Shown: positions 1 through 11,413 of the stretch, in pieces
Layout of the letters: the number at the start of each line of letters is the position of its first letter
Numbering within the stretch: position 1 is the stretch's first letter
From: Hormoscilla sp. GUM202
Lineage (GTDB): Bacteria; Cyanobacteriota; Cyanobacteriia; Cyanobacteriales; Desertifilaceae
Length of the DNA stretch: 64,000 bases
Direction: 5' to 3'
Assembly: GCA_005518205.2 (NCBI GenBank)
Contig: RFFC02000003.1
Location: 1 to 64,000 of the forward strand
Program-made: the position numbers and the translations under genes
The notes under the pieces: model-generated
The model's database searches: none
What the model was told of the DNA's origin: nothing
Seen by the model: the letters and a program-made list of their open reading frames with translations, nothing else

Positions 1-382
1 CCCGCTGCATAGCACAATAAAAATATATTTTGTATCGAGGGTTGCTAAAACCCTCAAAATATCTGTAAAGTCTAAGTGGGTAATTCAGATTTTTTTAAAT
101 AGGTCGCAAGTTAGGTTAGGTAGCCAAAAAATGGCTGAAACCCTTAATATCACGTTGATTCACCGTTTTGACTCACCATTAAATTTCAGCAGTAAAATCC
201 GTCCATTTTTCAATCTGTCATTAATAACCAGGGGGACCGCTTCGAGTTAGAAGGAGATTTGGATTATACTGATTTAGTAACTCTCGATCGTTCCCAGGCA
301 GTTCGATCCGATCGATTCTCTGCAATCTCGTGGAGAGTGCCTTGATTCCGGAACTTCCCTTATAAATTGCTGTCCTAGAAAG

Positions 383-427
383 GCTACAAAGCCGCGATCG
401 TCTCTTGTTCGATCGCGGCTTTGTAGC
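383..427. terminator. Perfect 18-bp hairpin, terminator-like
   Basis: An 18-bp perfect inverted repeat (383-400 and 410-427) encloses a 9-base loop. The stem is GC-rich in its inner part and carries a HIP1-like core. No run of T follows, so it may be a transposable hairpin rather than a Rho-independent terminator. The first 380 bases of the window hold no gene that I can support. Confidence 0.45.
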
Positions 428-481
428 TTTAAAAGAGTTTGCACGCTCCAGAAGATACAGAAGCCCGAATGCGCGGGGCCG

Positions 482-562
482 CAGGACAATACCTCTGTTA
501 AACCAGATCCTCTCGTCATCGGGATTAAACTCCAGCGCCCGATCGCAGCGATCGAGAGAATC
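482..562 (-). pseudogene. TPR gene fragment
   Basis: On the minus strand about 27 codons read as the second half of a tetratricopeptide repeat, with the typical pattern ALEFNPDDERIWFNRGIVL. The reading frame on both sides has no further TPR character, so this is an internal scrap of a TPR protein. It lies back to back with a kinase relic, which marks the region as decayed. What is seen is the motif; that it came from a longer TPR gene is inference. Confidence 0.5.
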
Positions 563-656
563 CAAGAAGACGCTGCACATATCCCAAGGCCAAAGCCCGA
601 CAAGCCCAGACATCCGGAACAAAGGGCCAGTCTTTGACCAGACTATCAAAAAGGGC

Positions 657-1096
657 ATACGCGAATTTAAGGTATCGGACACGGGTCCAGGCATTGCCTC
701 GGAAGAGTTGGGAACTTTGTTTGACCCTTTTGTGCAAACGGAAACTGGCCGAAAATCCCAGTCAGGAACGGGTTTGGGCTTACCCATTAGCCAAAAATTC
801 ATAGAACTGATGTCCGGAGAGATCGGGGTAACCAGTCAGCCGGGCAGGGGAACAACTTTCACCTTTGATATCCAGATGCGTCGCGACCTTCCCCAGGAGA
901 GTCAGACTCAGGAGCCAACCCGCAAGGTAATAGGTTTAGCACCCGACCACCCCAAATATCGCCTCCTGGTGTGGATGATGTCAAAGTCAGCGCCTGCTGC
1001 TAGTAAAATGCTCGGGGGGCTGGAGTTCGAGGTGCGGGAGGCTGAAAACGGTCAAGAAGCCATTGCTTTGTGGTCCACTTGGGAGCCGCACCTTTC
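657..1096 (+). pseudogene. Hybrid histidine kinase relic (HATPase C-terminus plus start of receiver domain)
   Basis: The frame encodes the ATP-lid part of a histidine kinase ATPase domain: a DTGPGI G1 box, an F-box (LFDPFVQTE) and a GTGLGL G2 box, then the closing GRGTTFTF strand. A receiver domain follows but is shifted: the hallmark V-DD motif is readable only in another frame near 970, where one base seems to be missing. Further on the first frame again fits a receiver (EVREAENGQEAIALW). The receiver is then cut at 1096 by an inverted-repeat element. The N-terminal half of the kinase is absent. The gene is a dead fragment of a sensor hybrid kinase of the type common in cyanobacteria. Confidence 0.75.
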
Positions 1097-1270
1097 GGGT
1101 GTGGTCAAAACTCGTCGATCGTTTCTGGGCCATCCCAGCTGTTGTATCCCCCTGTAGGGGCGAAGCATTCGGGAGACAAATTATGACATAAATTTACAGA
1201 TGTCCTCTCCGAATGCTTCGCCCTGCACCCCGCGAGAATCTCCCCGTACCAACTGTTTTTGACCACACCC
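1097..1270. mobile_element. MITE-like element with 14-bp terminal inverted repeats
   Basis: The ends GGGTGTGGTCAAAA (1097-1110) and its exact complement (1257-1270) bound 174 bp with no gene. A second, inner inverted repeat (about 1154-1172 and 1206-1226, core GCGAAGCATTCGG) allows a cruciform. It interrupts the receiver domain of the kinase relic. I see no clear target duplication. These features fit a miniature inverted-repeat element; the mobilising transposase is not identifiable here. Confidence 0.6.
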
Positions 1271-1470
1271 GGCAGGGATTTATGCCGTTCCCGTCCAGAC
1301 GCACTTAGGGCGGGACGCTTTCATCTTACCTGACGGGGCGATCGCCAGTAACCACGTACCAGGCCGACGGACGGACAGGCGAGACAAGTCCTACGCCCCG
1401 GACAGGCGCCGGGGGTGTACCCTAGATCGAGTCACTCTATTTACTGGTATTACCAAAATCACAACGCGAT

Positions 1471-2424
1471 ATGACTCCTCCCCGCACCATACGCATCGGT
1501 TCCCGCAAAAGCCAGCTGGCTTTGATCCAAACTCACTGGGTGCAAGCACGCTTTGTCGAAAAGTTCCCCGATCGCACCTTTGAGGTCCACACCATGAGCA
1601 CCCAGGGTGATAAGATTCTGGATGTGGCCCTATCCAAGATTGGCGATAAGGGACTGTTCACCAAGGAACTGGAACTGGGAATGCTGCACGATCGGACGGA
1701 TCTGGCGGTGCATTCCCTCAAGGATCTGCCGACTAACTTGCCAGAGGGGTTAGTCTTGGGATGCGTCACGGAACGGGAAAATCCCGCTGACGCCCTGGTC
1801 GTCCGTGCCAAGCATAAAGATAAGCAACTGGATACTCTGCCCCCTGGGACCGTGATCGGCACATCTTCCCTGCGCCGCCTGGCACAGTTGCGCCATCATT
1901 ATCCCGATCTGGAATTTAAGGATGTCCGGGGTAATCTCAATACTAGACTGGCCAAGCTAGATGCCGGGGAGTACGACGCCCTGATCCTGGCTGTGGCCGG
2001 TTTGCAGCGCCTGGGCATGGGCGATCGCATTCATCAAGCAATTCCAGCGGCAATTTCTCTCCATGCCGTGGGACAAGGTGCTTTGGGTATAGAATGTCGC
2101 GCCGATGACACCGAAGTGCTCTTATTGCTCCAAGCAATCTCTCATACTCCTACCACCCAACGCTGTTATGCCGAACGGGCCTTCCTGCGATCGCTGGAAG
2201 GGGGTTGCCAAGTCCCGATCGGGGTGAATACGACCATAGATGGGGATAAACTGACCTTGACTGGTATGGTGGCCAGTCTTGACGGTCAGCGCTTAGTCAA
2301 AGATAGTATTACAGGTTCGGCTAATAATCCCGAACAGTTGGGACTCGATCTGGCAGAACGCCTGCGGGAGATGGGCGCACAAGAGATTTTAGCTGAAATC
2401 TTAGCTGAAATCCAACGAAATTAA
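1471..2424 (+). CDS. hemC: Porphobilinogen deaminase (hydroxymethylbilane synthase)
   Basis: HemC joins four porphobilinogen molecules head to tail into hydroxymethylbilane, an early cytoplasmic step on the way to chlorophyll, haem and bilins. The 317-residue product has the usual length. It starts with the family's [12 protein letters not shown] segment, has the substrate-binding arginines in [11 protein letters not shown] (about 131-141) and [10 protein letters not shown] (151-160), and carries Cys246 in the motif GGCQVPIG, the site that binds the dipyrromethane cofactor. The ATG at 1471 is not preceded by a strong ribosome site. The gene lies 47 bp upstream of glgA on the same strand; co-transcription is possible but the functions are unrelated. 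Confidence 0.97.
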   Translation: MTPPRTIRIGSRKSQLALIQTHWVQARFVEKFPDRTFEVHTMSTQGDKILDVALSKIGDKGLFTKELELGMLHDRTDLAVHSLKDLPTNLPEGLVLGCVTERENPADALVVRAKHKDKQLDTLPPGTVIGTSSLRRLAQLRHHYPDLEFKDVRGNLNTRLAKLDAGEYDALILAVAGLQRLGMGDRIHQAIPAAISLHAVGQGALGIECRADDTEVLLLLQAISHTPTTQRCYAERAFLRSLEGGCQVPIGVNTTIDGDKLTLTGMVASLDGQRLVKDSITGSANNPEQLGLDLAERLREMGAQEILAEILAEIQRN

Positions 2425-2471
2425 CAGATGCACCCCATTGACCATTGACCATCATTGACAATAGATAGCTG

Positions 2472-3896
2472 ATGAGAATTCTGTTTGTTGCTGCTGAAGC
2501 CGCCCCGATCGCCAAAGTAGGCGGTATGGGAGATGTAGTGGGTGCCTTACCCAAAGTGTTGAGAAAAATGGGGCATGATGTCCGCATCTTCATGCCTTAC
2601 TATGGCTTTTTGCCCGACAAAATGGAAATCCCCAAAGACCCGGTATGGTGGGGGTTTGCCATGTTTGAAGACTTCGCGGTCTACGAGACGGTGTTACCGG
2701 GAACTGACGTCCCCTTATACCTGTTTGGACATTTGTCTTTCTCGGGTCGGAACATCTACTACGGGGAAGATGAAGGTTGGCGGTTTACTCTGTTTGCTAA
2801 TGGTGCAGCCGAGTTTGCCTGGAATTACTGGAAGCCGCAAATTATTCACAGCCATGACTGGCACGCGGGGATGCTTCCGGTATGGATGCACCAATCTCCT
2901 GATATCAGCAGCGTGTTCACGATTCACAATTTAGCATATCAAGGACCCTGGACTTGGTACTTGGAGCGGATTACCTGGTGTCCTTGGTACATGCAGGGTC
3001 ATAATACAATGGCAGCAGCAGTGCAGTTTGCCGATCGGGTAACGACAGTGTCTCCGACCTACGCCCAGCAAATCAAAACGATAGAATATGGGGAAAAGCT
3101 GGAGGGTTTGCTATCTTTTATTAGCGGCAAAACTGTGGGTATCCTTAATGGCATCGATACGGAAAGCTATGACCCGGCCACGGACAAGTATATTCGGGAG
3201 AACTTTACAGCCGATCCGATAGAAAAACGTGTTGCTAATAAGATTTACCTCCAAGAAGAAGTCGGTATGGAGGTAAACAAGGGCACCTTTTTGTTGGGTA
3301 TGGTGACCCGGTTGGTGGAACAAAAGGGCATAGACTTGACCATTCAAATCCTCGATCGGTTTATGGCCTACACTGATGCTCAGTTCGTGCTGCTGGGAAC
3401 GGGCGATCGCTATTATGAAACCCAGATGTGGGAGATGGCATCCCGTTATCGGGGGCGGATGTCGGTGCAACTGCTTTATAATGATGCCCTGGCCCGCCGC
3501 ATTTATGCAGGTTGCGATGCTTTCTTGATGCCTTCGCGCTTTGAACCCTGCGGGATCAGCCAAATGCTAGCCATGCGCTACGGTTGCGTTCCCATTGTAC
3601 GACGCACGGGGGGCTTAGTCGATACGGTCTCCCACAATATCCCGGATCTAGAAATGGGTACGGGTTATTGCTTCGATCGCTACGAACCCTTGGACCTATT
3701 TACCTGTATGGTAAGGGCTAGCGAAGCGTTCCGGTTTAAGGCGGAATGGCAGAAACTACAGCAGCGGGGGATGGGGCAGAACTTCAGTTGGGATCTGTCC
3801 GCGAAAGAGTACATTAAAATGTACCGAGAAATGATCGGTCTGCCGCCGGAAGAGGAAGAAACTCAACCAGAGTTAGCTGCTACTACATCCTCATAG
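2472..3896 (+). CDS. glgA: Glycogen synthase (ADP-glucose, GT5), GlgA1-like
   Basis: GlgA transfers glucose from ADP-glucose to the growing alpha-1,4-glucan in the cytoplasm and is the main chain-elongating step of cyanobacterial glycogen storage. The 474-residue protein has the N-terminal ADP-glucose loop [14 protein letters not shown] (residues about 16-29) and the C-terminal GT-B motif with [10 protein letters not shown] followed by [10 protein letters not shown]. The sequence resembles the cyanobacterial GlgA1 type more than the GlgA2 type, judged from memory of the Synechocystis enzymes. The C-terminal 15 residues are acidic and low-complexity. A hairpin follows eight bases after the stop. 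Confidence 0.96.
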   Translation: MRILFVAAEAAPIAKVGGMGDVVGALPKVLRKMGHDVRIFMPYYGFLPDKMEIPKDPVWWGFAMFEDFAVYETVLPGTDVPLYLFGHLSFSGRNIYYGEDEGWRFTLFANGAAEFAWNYWKPQIIHSHDWHAGMLPVWMHQSPDISSVFTIHNLAYQGPWTWYLERITWCPWYMQGHNTMAAAVQFADRVTTVSPTYAQQIKTIEYGEKLEGLLSFISGKTVGILNGIDTESYDPATDKYIRENFTADPIEKRVANKIYLQEEVGMEVNKGTFLLGMVTRLVEQKGIDLTIQILDRFMAYTDAQFVLLGTGDRYYETQMWEMASRYRGRMSVQLLYNDALARRIYAGCDAFLMPSRFEPCGISQMLAMRYGCVPIVRRTGGLVDTVSHNIPDLEMGTGYCFDRYEPLDLFTCMVRASEAFRFKAEWQKLQQRGMGQNFSWDLSAKEYIKMYREMIGLPPEEEETQPELAATTSS

Positions 3897-3903
3897 ATTT
3901 TCG

Positions 3904-3921
3904 GGTGGGCTGCGGCCCACC
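3904..3921. terminator. Short hairpin after glgA
   Basis: GGTGGGC, four bases, GCCCACC lies directly after the glgA stop. The same kind of hairpin follows other genes here (for example near 24411-24433). It lacks a T-tract, so termination is possible but not certain. From 3938 to 3977 a short direct repeat (GTAAAATGGG, three times) precedes the next gene. Confidence 0.4.
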
Positions 3922-4015
3922 TTACGGTTGCATCTAATCATGTAAAATGGGGTGTAAAATGGGGTATAAAATGGGCGGGCACGTAACATTAGCAATTAGT
4001 AATTAACCATTAGCA

Positions 4016-4558
4016 ATGCAACAGCCTAGCAGAAGCCACGTAGTCGAAGTGAATGGGGTGAGGTTTCAGACAGAAATACAGTCGGTTATTTCTGTTCCTA
4101 TCTTGCCGTGGACTAAAAGCCCTGTGAGACTGGGAATTTATGTGACAAATCAAACTGCAACTCCTCTCTATTTCAGGCGATTAGATTCTCTCGAACTGAC
4201 TCTCATTGATGATGTCGGGAAGGCGATCGAGATAGAAAGTGATATTTTGCGACTGCGAGTCAAAGGAACCCCTTATTATACAGTAGACTCTGGGAAAAGG
4301 GAGTTTTTGAGTTGGGCAAGTTTTATTTATAGAGAATTTTGCCAACTCCAACTCAAAATTGATAATGAAGCGGGTGGCTTCTATTATTTTAATTACCTCA
4401 AGCCAGGTAAATACAAACTTCAGATTGATTATCGAGGTAGCGGAAAACTGCCAGAGTTATCACCAGAAAAACAAGCTTCAGGGAAAGTTTGGACTGGAAT
4501 TGTAACTATACCTTTTGTCGAGTTTTGCCTAGGAAGCTATACTAGCAAAAGCAGATAA
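4016..4558 (+). CDS. Hypothetical protein, beta-rich
   Basis: I do not recognise this 180-residue product. It has no signal peptide or membrane segment. Alternating hydrophobic residues and phrases such as RLGIYVTNQTATPLYF and KPGKYKLQIDY suggest a beta-sandwich (immunoglobulin-like) fold, as in extracellular or envelope-associated domains. The ATG at 4016 has no clear ribosome site. Eighteen bases separate it from the next gene, which is also beta-rich, so the two may be co-expressed. Function unknown. Confidence 0.7.
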   Translation: MQQPSRSHVVEVNGVRFQTEIQSVISVPILPWTKSPVRLGIYVTNQTATPLYFRRLDSLELTLIDDVGKAIEIESDILRLRVKGTPYYTVDSGKREFLSWASFIYREFCQLQLKIDNEAGGFYYFNYLKPGKYKLQIDYRGSGKLPELSPEKQASGKVWTGIVTIPFVEFCLGSYTSKSR

Positions 4559-4576
4559 TCATCATCAGGATTATGT

Positions 4577-5269
4577 ATGGCATTCAGTATTATCCCGACC
4601 CAGCCTGGTGCTACTTTTCGATATCAGCAAGAATCCACATATTTTGTTGGTAGGTCTGAGTGGAAAACAGAAGTTAGTAATGATGTATGGTTGAGACAGC
4701 TTCCTAGAGGGGGTACATTGAGATTTACCGCTACAGTTAATCTGCTTTGGGCACCGAGGGCTAATCTGACTGGCGGTCGAGGGTGGATTTTTCAGCGTGC
4801 AAATAGAGACTTAGAGGGAAGTTTTGAAATAACTACCTATTACGCATGTGGTTTTAGAGAACCATGTGGCGGTCAGACTGGTGTTGGTCCTGATATAGAC
4901 TTCCTGACAACTGGGGTTGGAGCAGTTTTTGGTTTGAAATATCATCCTGTCGGATCTGACCCGACACCAGAAAATAATAATCTGCACTGGATTCAGGTTG
5001 TAAGCAGCAACAGAACCCGTCTTTCTTTTGTGGACAATGGCAAAAACTTTGAGGATCCGTATTACGACACTGGCGTCTCTGTTGCTGGGAAAGATTTCTT
5101 TTCAGATCGACCTTACTTTTTTAGTCGCAGTTCGCCTGTCACCTCTAATTTCTTTACTGCGGATTTATATCTAGTAGAGGAGGTTGCTTCACCAAAGGCT
5201 TCCGTGAGGCAAGTCATAGTTTATAACGGTATTCAGTGGGGCTGGAGAAGTAATCAATTGCAGCGTTAA
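4577..5269 (+). CDS. Hypothetical protein, partner of the preceding gene
   Basis: This is a 230-residue protein that I cannot assign. It is rich in aromatic residues, Gly, Thr and Asn and has few charged clusters, as expected of a beta-structured or carbohydrate-exposed protein. There is no signal peptide; two cysteines lie close together (YYACGFREPCGG, about residues 94-105). The ATG at 4577 follows AGGA at six bases. The gene is probably in one transcript with 4016-4558, and a Uma2 gene starts 15 bp downstream. Confidence 0.7.
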   Translation: MAFSIIPTQPGATFRYQQESTYFVGRSEWKTEVSNDVWLRQLPRGGTLRFTATVNLLWAPRANLTGGRGWIFQRANRDLEGSFEITTYYACGFREPCGGQTGVGPDIDFLTTGVGAVFGLKYHPVGSDPTPENNNLHWIQVVSSNRTRLSFVDNGKNFEDPYYDTGVSVAGKDFFSDRPYFFSRSSPVTSNFFTADLYLVEEVASPKASVRQVIVYNGIQWGWRSNQLQR

Positions 5270-5284
5270 ATGGTAAAATAGGCT

Positions 5285-5896
5285 ATGATTAAATCACTTC
5301 AGAGAACGCTAACCTTTGAGGAATTTATGGAATGCTATCCAGAAGATGGGAGATGCTACGAACTGATTGATGGAGACGTTGTCGAAAGGCGACCGAGGGG
5401 CGACCATGAGTACATATCAAGTACTATTACTCGCAAACTCGATCGGGAAATAGAACCCTTGCACCGTCCTTTTTTTATTCCTAAAACCTGCTGCATTAAA
5501 CCTGAAAGTGATTTTGATGGGTATGTGCCAGATGTCATTGTGCTCGATCGCCGGCAACTTCCGTCAGAACCCCTGTGGAAAAAAGCTTCGACCATTACTA
5601 AGGGAAGTTCCGCTTGTTTAGTGGTAGAGGTAGTTAGCACAAATTGGCAGGATGATTATGCTAAAAAGTTGGAAGATTATGAGAGATTACTAATTCCAGA
5701 ATATTGGATTGTGGATTATCTAGCATTGGGCGATCGGCGATATATTGGATATCCCAAGCAGCCGACGGTTAGCATTTACTCTCTGGTGGGGGAATCGTAT
5801 CAATTGCAACAATTTAGAGAAAAGGAAGAAATCCGGTCGGCAATATTTCCAGAATTAAACTTGCCGGCGGAGGTGCTTTTAACCGTGCCTTATTAA
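5285..5896 (+). CDS. Uma2 family endonuclease (PD-(D/E)XK fold)
   Basis: The 203-residue protein fits the Uma2/DUF820 family, restriction-endonuclease-like proteins that occur in many copies in cyanobacteria and whose role is not settled. Visible family signatures are an N-terminal ELIDGDVVER segment, PDVIVLD (about 80-86), the acidic strand LVVEVVST (about 109-116) and the following KLEDYERLLIPEYWIVD, which supply the presumed metal-binding Asp and Glu and the conserved Lys. Four members of the family lie in this window (also near 42.6, 59.5 and 62.7 kb). No frame damage is seen. Confidence 0.9.
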   Translation: MIKSLQRTLTFEEFMECYPEDGRCYELIDGDVVERRPRGDHEYISSTITRKLDREIEPLHRPFFIPKTCCIKPESDFDGYVPDVIVLDRRQLPSEPLWKKASTITKGSSACLVVEVVSTNWQDDYAKKLEDYERLLIPEYWIVDYLALGDRRYIGYPKQPTVSIYSLVGESYQLQQFREKEEIRSAIFPELNLPAEVLLTVPY

Positions 5897-6077
5897 GAGT
5901 TTACTGTAGGTGGGGTTGAGGCACGAAACCCAACCCCAACCTCTAGCCGATCGCAATGCAACAAGCAGAAGTGTCCTGGACTTTCCCTGACTAAAGCAGG
6001 AAACAAGAGACAGATTCGCGATCTCGTGCTAGAATTAAAACATGTAAATGCGATCGCATTGGGTAGCGGCAGAAACA

Positions 6078-6536
6078 ATGACTATCACGGCAACTTCAGG
6101 AACAAGAACCAAAAAACTCTATAACCAGGACTTTTATCTGTGGATAAAGACCACAGCTAAGTTACTACGGGAGGGAAAGTTAGAGTCAGTAGATATTGAG
6201 AACTTAATCGAAGAAATAGAGGCGATGGGCAGGAAAGAAAAGCGCAGTCTCAGAAGCAATCTGATTGTGCTGTTGATGCATCTAATCAAGTACAGATATC
6301 AACCAGAACGACGCTCTAACAGTTGGCTTTCTACAATATTCGAGCATCGAGATAGGATAGAAGTAGAACTCGAAGAGAGTCCAAGTCTTCAGCCTTATTT
6401 AGAGGAAATCTGGTCAGAATGTTACTCAAAAGCAAGGAAAAAGGCTTCTCTGGAAACGGGACTGCCCCTGAGTACCTTTCCCGAGTCATGTCCCTTTAGT
6501 CAAGCGGAAGCCCTAGATCCTGAATATTTGCCATAA
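6078..6536 (+). CDS. DUF29 family protein
   Basis: The 152-residue product matches the cyanobacterial DUF29 family: an N-terminal LYNQDFYLWIKTTAKLLREGKLESVDIENLIEEIEAMGRKEKRSLRSNL helix pair (here described by its ends LYNQDFYLW and ENLIEEIEAMGR) and a C-terminal part with many aromatic and charged residues. It is predicted to be an all-alpha cytoplasmic protein of unknown function. I chose the ATG at 6078, since an upstream in-frame codon at 6048 adds only a poor N-terminus. The gene stands alone between two repeat-containing spacers. Confidence 0.85.
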   Translation: MTITATSGTRTKKLYNQDFYLWIKTTAKLLREGKLESVDIENLIEEIEAMGRKEKRSLRSNLIVLLMHLIKYRYQPERRSNSWLSTIFEHRDRIEVELEESPSLQPYLEEIWSECYSKARKKASLETGLPLSTFPESCPFSQAEALDPEYLP

Positions 6537-6574
6537 TCAAAGTAAACGAGATATATACTCCCAAAGGGACGCAT

Positions 6575-6690
6575 CTAAGCTTTGGGGGGCTGGGGGCTGA
6601 GGGCTGGGAGATTGCTTCGGGGGGGGGAGTTACTCCAGGAGCACAAGAATCTCTCAATCATCCCCCCCCCTCGCAATGACATATTAACTA
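6575..6690. repeat. G-rich/C-rich inverted repeat
   Basis: A G-tract block (ATTGCTTCGGGGGGG near 6611) is mirrored by a C-tract block ending in CCTCGCAATGACA near 6680, giving a long imperfect stem. It is preceded by short GGGGGCTGAGGGCTGGG direct repeats. No gene is seen in the 220 bp between the DUF29 gene and ligA. It looks like a degraded mobile hairpin. Confidence 0.5.
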
Positions 6691-6736
6691 TCCCAAAAAA
6701 GCGCAGTTCCCGACCGTTTGTAGTATAATCAAGTAA

Positions 6737-9021
<2,285 letters not shown>

Positions 9022-9028
9022 ACTCGCG

Positions 9029-9220
9029 GATGAGGACTGAAGTCCTCACTACGAACATCAGATGAGGACTGAAGTCCTCACTACGAACATCAGATGAGGA
9101 CTGAAGTCCTCACTACGAACATCAGATGAGGACTGAAGTCCTCACTACGAACATCAGATGAGGACTGAAGTCCTCACTACGAACATCGGATGAGGACTGA
9201 AGTCCTCACTACGAACATCG
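9029..9220. repeat. Second tandem hairpin array, 32-bp units (6 copies)
   Basis: Units begin GATGAGGACTGAAGTCCTCA and end in CTACGAACATC. Starts are at 9029, 9061, 9093, 9125, 9157 and 9189. The palindrome GAGGACTGAAGTCCTC replaces AAAGACTAAAGTCTTT of the first array, while the flank ACTACGAAC is the reverse complement of the first array's GTTCGTAGT. The two arrays are thus opposed copies of related units. There are no unique spacers, so this is not a CRISPR. Confidence 0.95.
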
Positions 9221-9224
9221 GATA

Positions 9225-9368
9225 TTATTTATGGTAAACCAAAGTGAACCAATTAGCTGCCGGTTGAGGGGAAGCATCTTCTGGAAGCTTGACGGAATTC
9301 GGGTTGCCAACTACAAATAGCTGTAGTAAAATCGTGATGATGAATGCTAAGGTGAATTTTTCGCACAT
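9225..9368 (-). CDS. Small putative secreted peptide (47 aa)
   Basis: The frame starts with ATG at 9368 behind a good ribosome site (AGGAG, eight bases upstream). The product begins MCEKFTLAFIITILLQLFVV, a charged start and a hydrophobic core like a signal peptide or membrane anchor, followed by about 26 polar residues rich in Pro and Ala. I do not recognise it. Length and ribosome site favour a real small gene; its stop lies at the edge of the repeat array, so its C-terminus could have been trimmed. Confidence 0.45.
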   Translation of the reverse strand: MCEKFTLAFIITILLQLFVVGNPNSVKLPEDASPQPAANWFTLVYHK

Positions 9369-9560
9369 TGCGGACACTCCTATGTATCTGTGCTATTTCC
9401 AAGATCGGGTTGGTATGGTAATTGCACCTTGCCTCCTAGACTCACAGATGCCATAATTGTGCCCGCAACCGCTACAATCGATCGGGGGGTGCGAAAGGGA
9501 CCACCGATCGGGAGGCCGATCGCACGCTGCGATCTGAGGGCCTCGTGGGCCGATGTCGTT

Positions 9561-9839
9561 TCAGAAGGCACCCTCTTTAGCTCTCAGAGAGCGCATAGTC
9601 TGGATATCTTGCTCTAAGTCAGCCTCTGTATAGTGCAGATAAGCTTTTTCCTGCTTGAGAAACCCATCTACTTGCAAGCGGGTAGACAGCTTCAGCATCC
9701 ATCCTACTTCAGCCGCACTAATCACTTCCCCACGATAGGCTTCTGCTGCAAGTATTTCCAGCGCCCGCTTTTCTAAATTCCCCCACTTGGCTGACATGCG
9801 ATCGGCTATTTTATCTGGGATATCGATAGTGATTTGCAT
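9561..9839 (-). CDS. UPF0175 family protein, probable orphan antitoxin
   Basis: The 92-residue protein starts MQITIDIPDKIADRM and contains the family's helix-rich middle (LEILAAEAYRGEVISAAEVGWMLKLSTR). UPF0175 proteins are small DNA-binding-like antitoxins that usually precede a PIN-type DUF3368 toxin. A strong ribosome site (AGGAGG, three bases before the ATG) is present. No toxin follows: the next frame on this strand (9380-9571) shows no PIN motifs. The protein is therefore either an orphan antitoxin or has a separate role. Confidence 0.85.
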   Translation of the reverse strand: MQITIDIPDKIADRMSAKWGNLEKRALEILAAEAYRGEVISAAEVGWMLKLSTRLQVDGFLKQEKAYLHYTEADLEQDIQTMRSLRAKEGAF

Positions 9840-9903
9840 AGTCCTCCTCTTCGATAATTATAGTATGGGATGAGTTCGGCATTAACTCAGAACCCATCTG
9901 ACA

Positions 9904-10992
9904 TCAACGCACTACTAAACTAGAATCAATGTCCGCTAATTTAGCACAGCCACTCAAGGCCATTGCTAGGTCTAATTCATCCCGCAACAGTTCCAGTACA
10001 TGCTGGACCCCTGCTTCTCCTGCTACCGCTAACCCCCACAATATCGGTCGCCCCAATAGCACCGCTTTTGCCCCTAATGCTAACGCTTTTAACACATCTG
10101 TACCCCGACGAATCCCTCCATCTACTAATACTTCGACTCGGTCCCCTACCGCTGCTACTACTTCACTCAGGGCGTCTATAGAGGCGATCGCCCCATCCAG
10201 TTGCCGGCCCCCGTGATTGGAAACTATAATAGCTTGAGCGCCATGTTCTACAGCCCGCAGGGCATCATCTCCCCGCAAAATCCCTTTGACTACTAAGGGC
10301 AAGGGTGACAGGGACTGCAACCATTCTAAATCCGACCAGGTTAGGGCCGCGTTAAACTGTTCTAACATGTAGGCAAATAAACCAGACTCTCCCGATCTCT
10401 GAGAAATTTTTAAGTCTTTTAAGGTAGTTAAATTTGCTAATTCCATGCCGGTTGGGAGCGCAAATTGATTGCGCATATCTTTCTCCCGCCGTCCTAACAT
10501 GGGCGCATCTACTGTTAAGCAAAGGGCTTGATATCCGGCGGCATGGGCCCGTTCTACTAATGCTTGAGTTAAAGCCCGATCGCGATGCACGTATAGTTGA
10601 AACCATTGGGGGGGTTGCTGTCTGACGCTAGCAACTTCTTCTAAACTTTTGGTCGCCATCGTACTCAATATCATCATGTTTCCTAACTTGGCTGCTGCTT
10701 TCGCCGTGGCCATTTCTCCTTCCTTTGCCGCTAAACATTGAAAGGCCATGGGCGCGATCGCGATCGGCAGTTGCCAAGCTTGACCGAGAATAGTCGTACT
10801 TAAATCTCGGTGACTGACATCTACTAACATGCGGGGACGGAGTTTGTACCGTGCAAATGCCGCACGGTTGTCTTGCAGAGTAATTTCATCTCCAGCACCG
10901 CTAGCGTAGTAGTCTAGGGCCATTTGAGATAACTGCCCGGCGGCCAAGGCTTGATACTCGAAGAGATTGATCGGTTTCCTGCTATTAGTCAT
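9904..10992 (-). CDS. FMN-dependent alpha-hydroxyacid oxidase/dehydrogenase (lactate/glycolate oxidase type)
   Basis: This 362-residue enzyme of the LldD/GOX family oxidises L-lactate or glycolate to the 2-oxo acid through FMN in the cytoplasm. Visible signatures are the N-terminal YASGAGDEITLQDNRAAF segment, PIAIAPMAFQCLA, the FMN-binding lysine in LPLVVKGIL, the active-site His and Arg in SNHGGRQLDGA, and the phosphate-binding DGGIRRGTDVLKALALGA. The substrate (lactate or glycolate) cannot be decided from sequence alone. The gene is transcribed away from its neighbour at 11111 and stands 64 bp downstream of the UPF0175 gene's start. Confidence 0.93.
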   Translation of the reverse strand: MTNSRKPINLFEYQALAAGQLSQMALDYYASGAGDEITLQDNRAAFARYKLRPRMLVDVSHRDLSTTILGQAWQLPIAIAPMAFQCLAAKEGEMATAKAAAKLGNMMILSTMATKSLEEVASVRQQPPQWFQLYVHRDRALTQALVERAHAAGYQALCLTVDAPMLGRREKDMRNQFALPTGMELANLTTLKDLKISQRSGESGLFAYMLEQFNAALTWSDLEWLQSLSPLPLVVKGILRGDDALRAVEHGAQAIIVSNHGGRQLDGAIASIDALSEVVAAVGDRVEVLVDGGIRRGTDVLKALALGAKAVLLGRPILWGLAVAGEAGVQHVLELLRDELDLAMALSGCAKLADIDSSLVVR

Positions 10993-11110
10993 GTTTTAAG
11001 ATCGAGTGAGAATGAAGATCTAATTTTATTGCCCATAGTACCCCAGTTGTGTTAAAATCGTTTCATCCGGACCAAACCAATGTTCGTTCCTCGGGAGAAA
11101 GGAGAAAACC

Positions 11111-11401
11111 ATGACCTTAACAGAGTTCGCCCAACTGCCCCAAAATCCCTCTTCCCTACCGACCGCCCTGCAAGCTTTGTGGTACGATCGACAAGGGAAC
11201 TGGGACAAAGCTCATGAAATCGTCCAAGATGCCAACGATCTTGACAGTGACTGGGTTCATGCCTACTTGCATCGTCAAGAAGGAGACCTGAATAATGCTC
11301 GTTACTGGTATAATCGCAGCAGACAGCCATTCTTTACATCCGACCTCAAGTCCGAATGGGAACATATTGCCAGCCACTTGCTTTTGAAAATTGAAAATTG
11401 A
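11111..11401 (+). CDS. Conserved small hypothetical protein, TPR-like helices
   Basis: The 96-residue product has paired helices (ALWYDRQGNWDKAHEIVQDA and HAYLHRQEGDLNNARYWYNR) with the spacing of TPR helices, and may act as a small binding module. It has a strong ribosome site (AAGGAG, six bases before the ATG). It lies 12 bp upstream of the glycerophosphodiesterase gene, so co-transcription is likely. Function unknown. Confidence 0.8.
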   Translation: MTLTEFAQLPQNPSSLPTALQALWYDRQGNWDKAHEIVQDANDLDSDWVHAYLHRQEGDLNNARYWYNRSRQPFFTSDLKSEWEHIASHLLLKIEN

Positions 11402-11413
11402 AAATTGTCCATT

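Noticed and set aside
9380..9571. Frame overlapping the end of the UPF0175 gene, as expected for a toxin partner
   Set aside because: No PIN or other toxin motif is visible; the composition looks non-coding.
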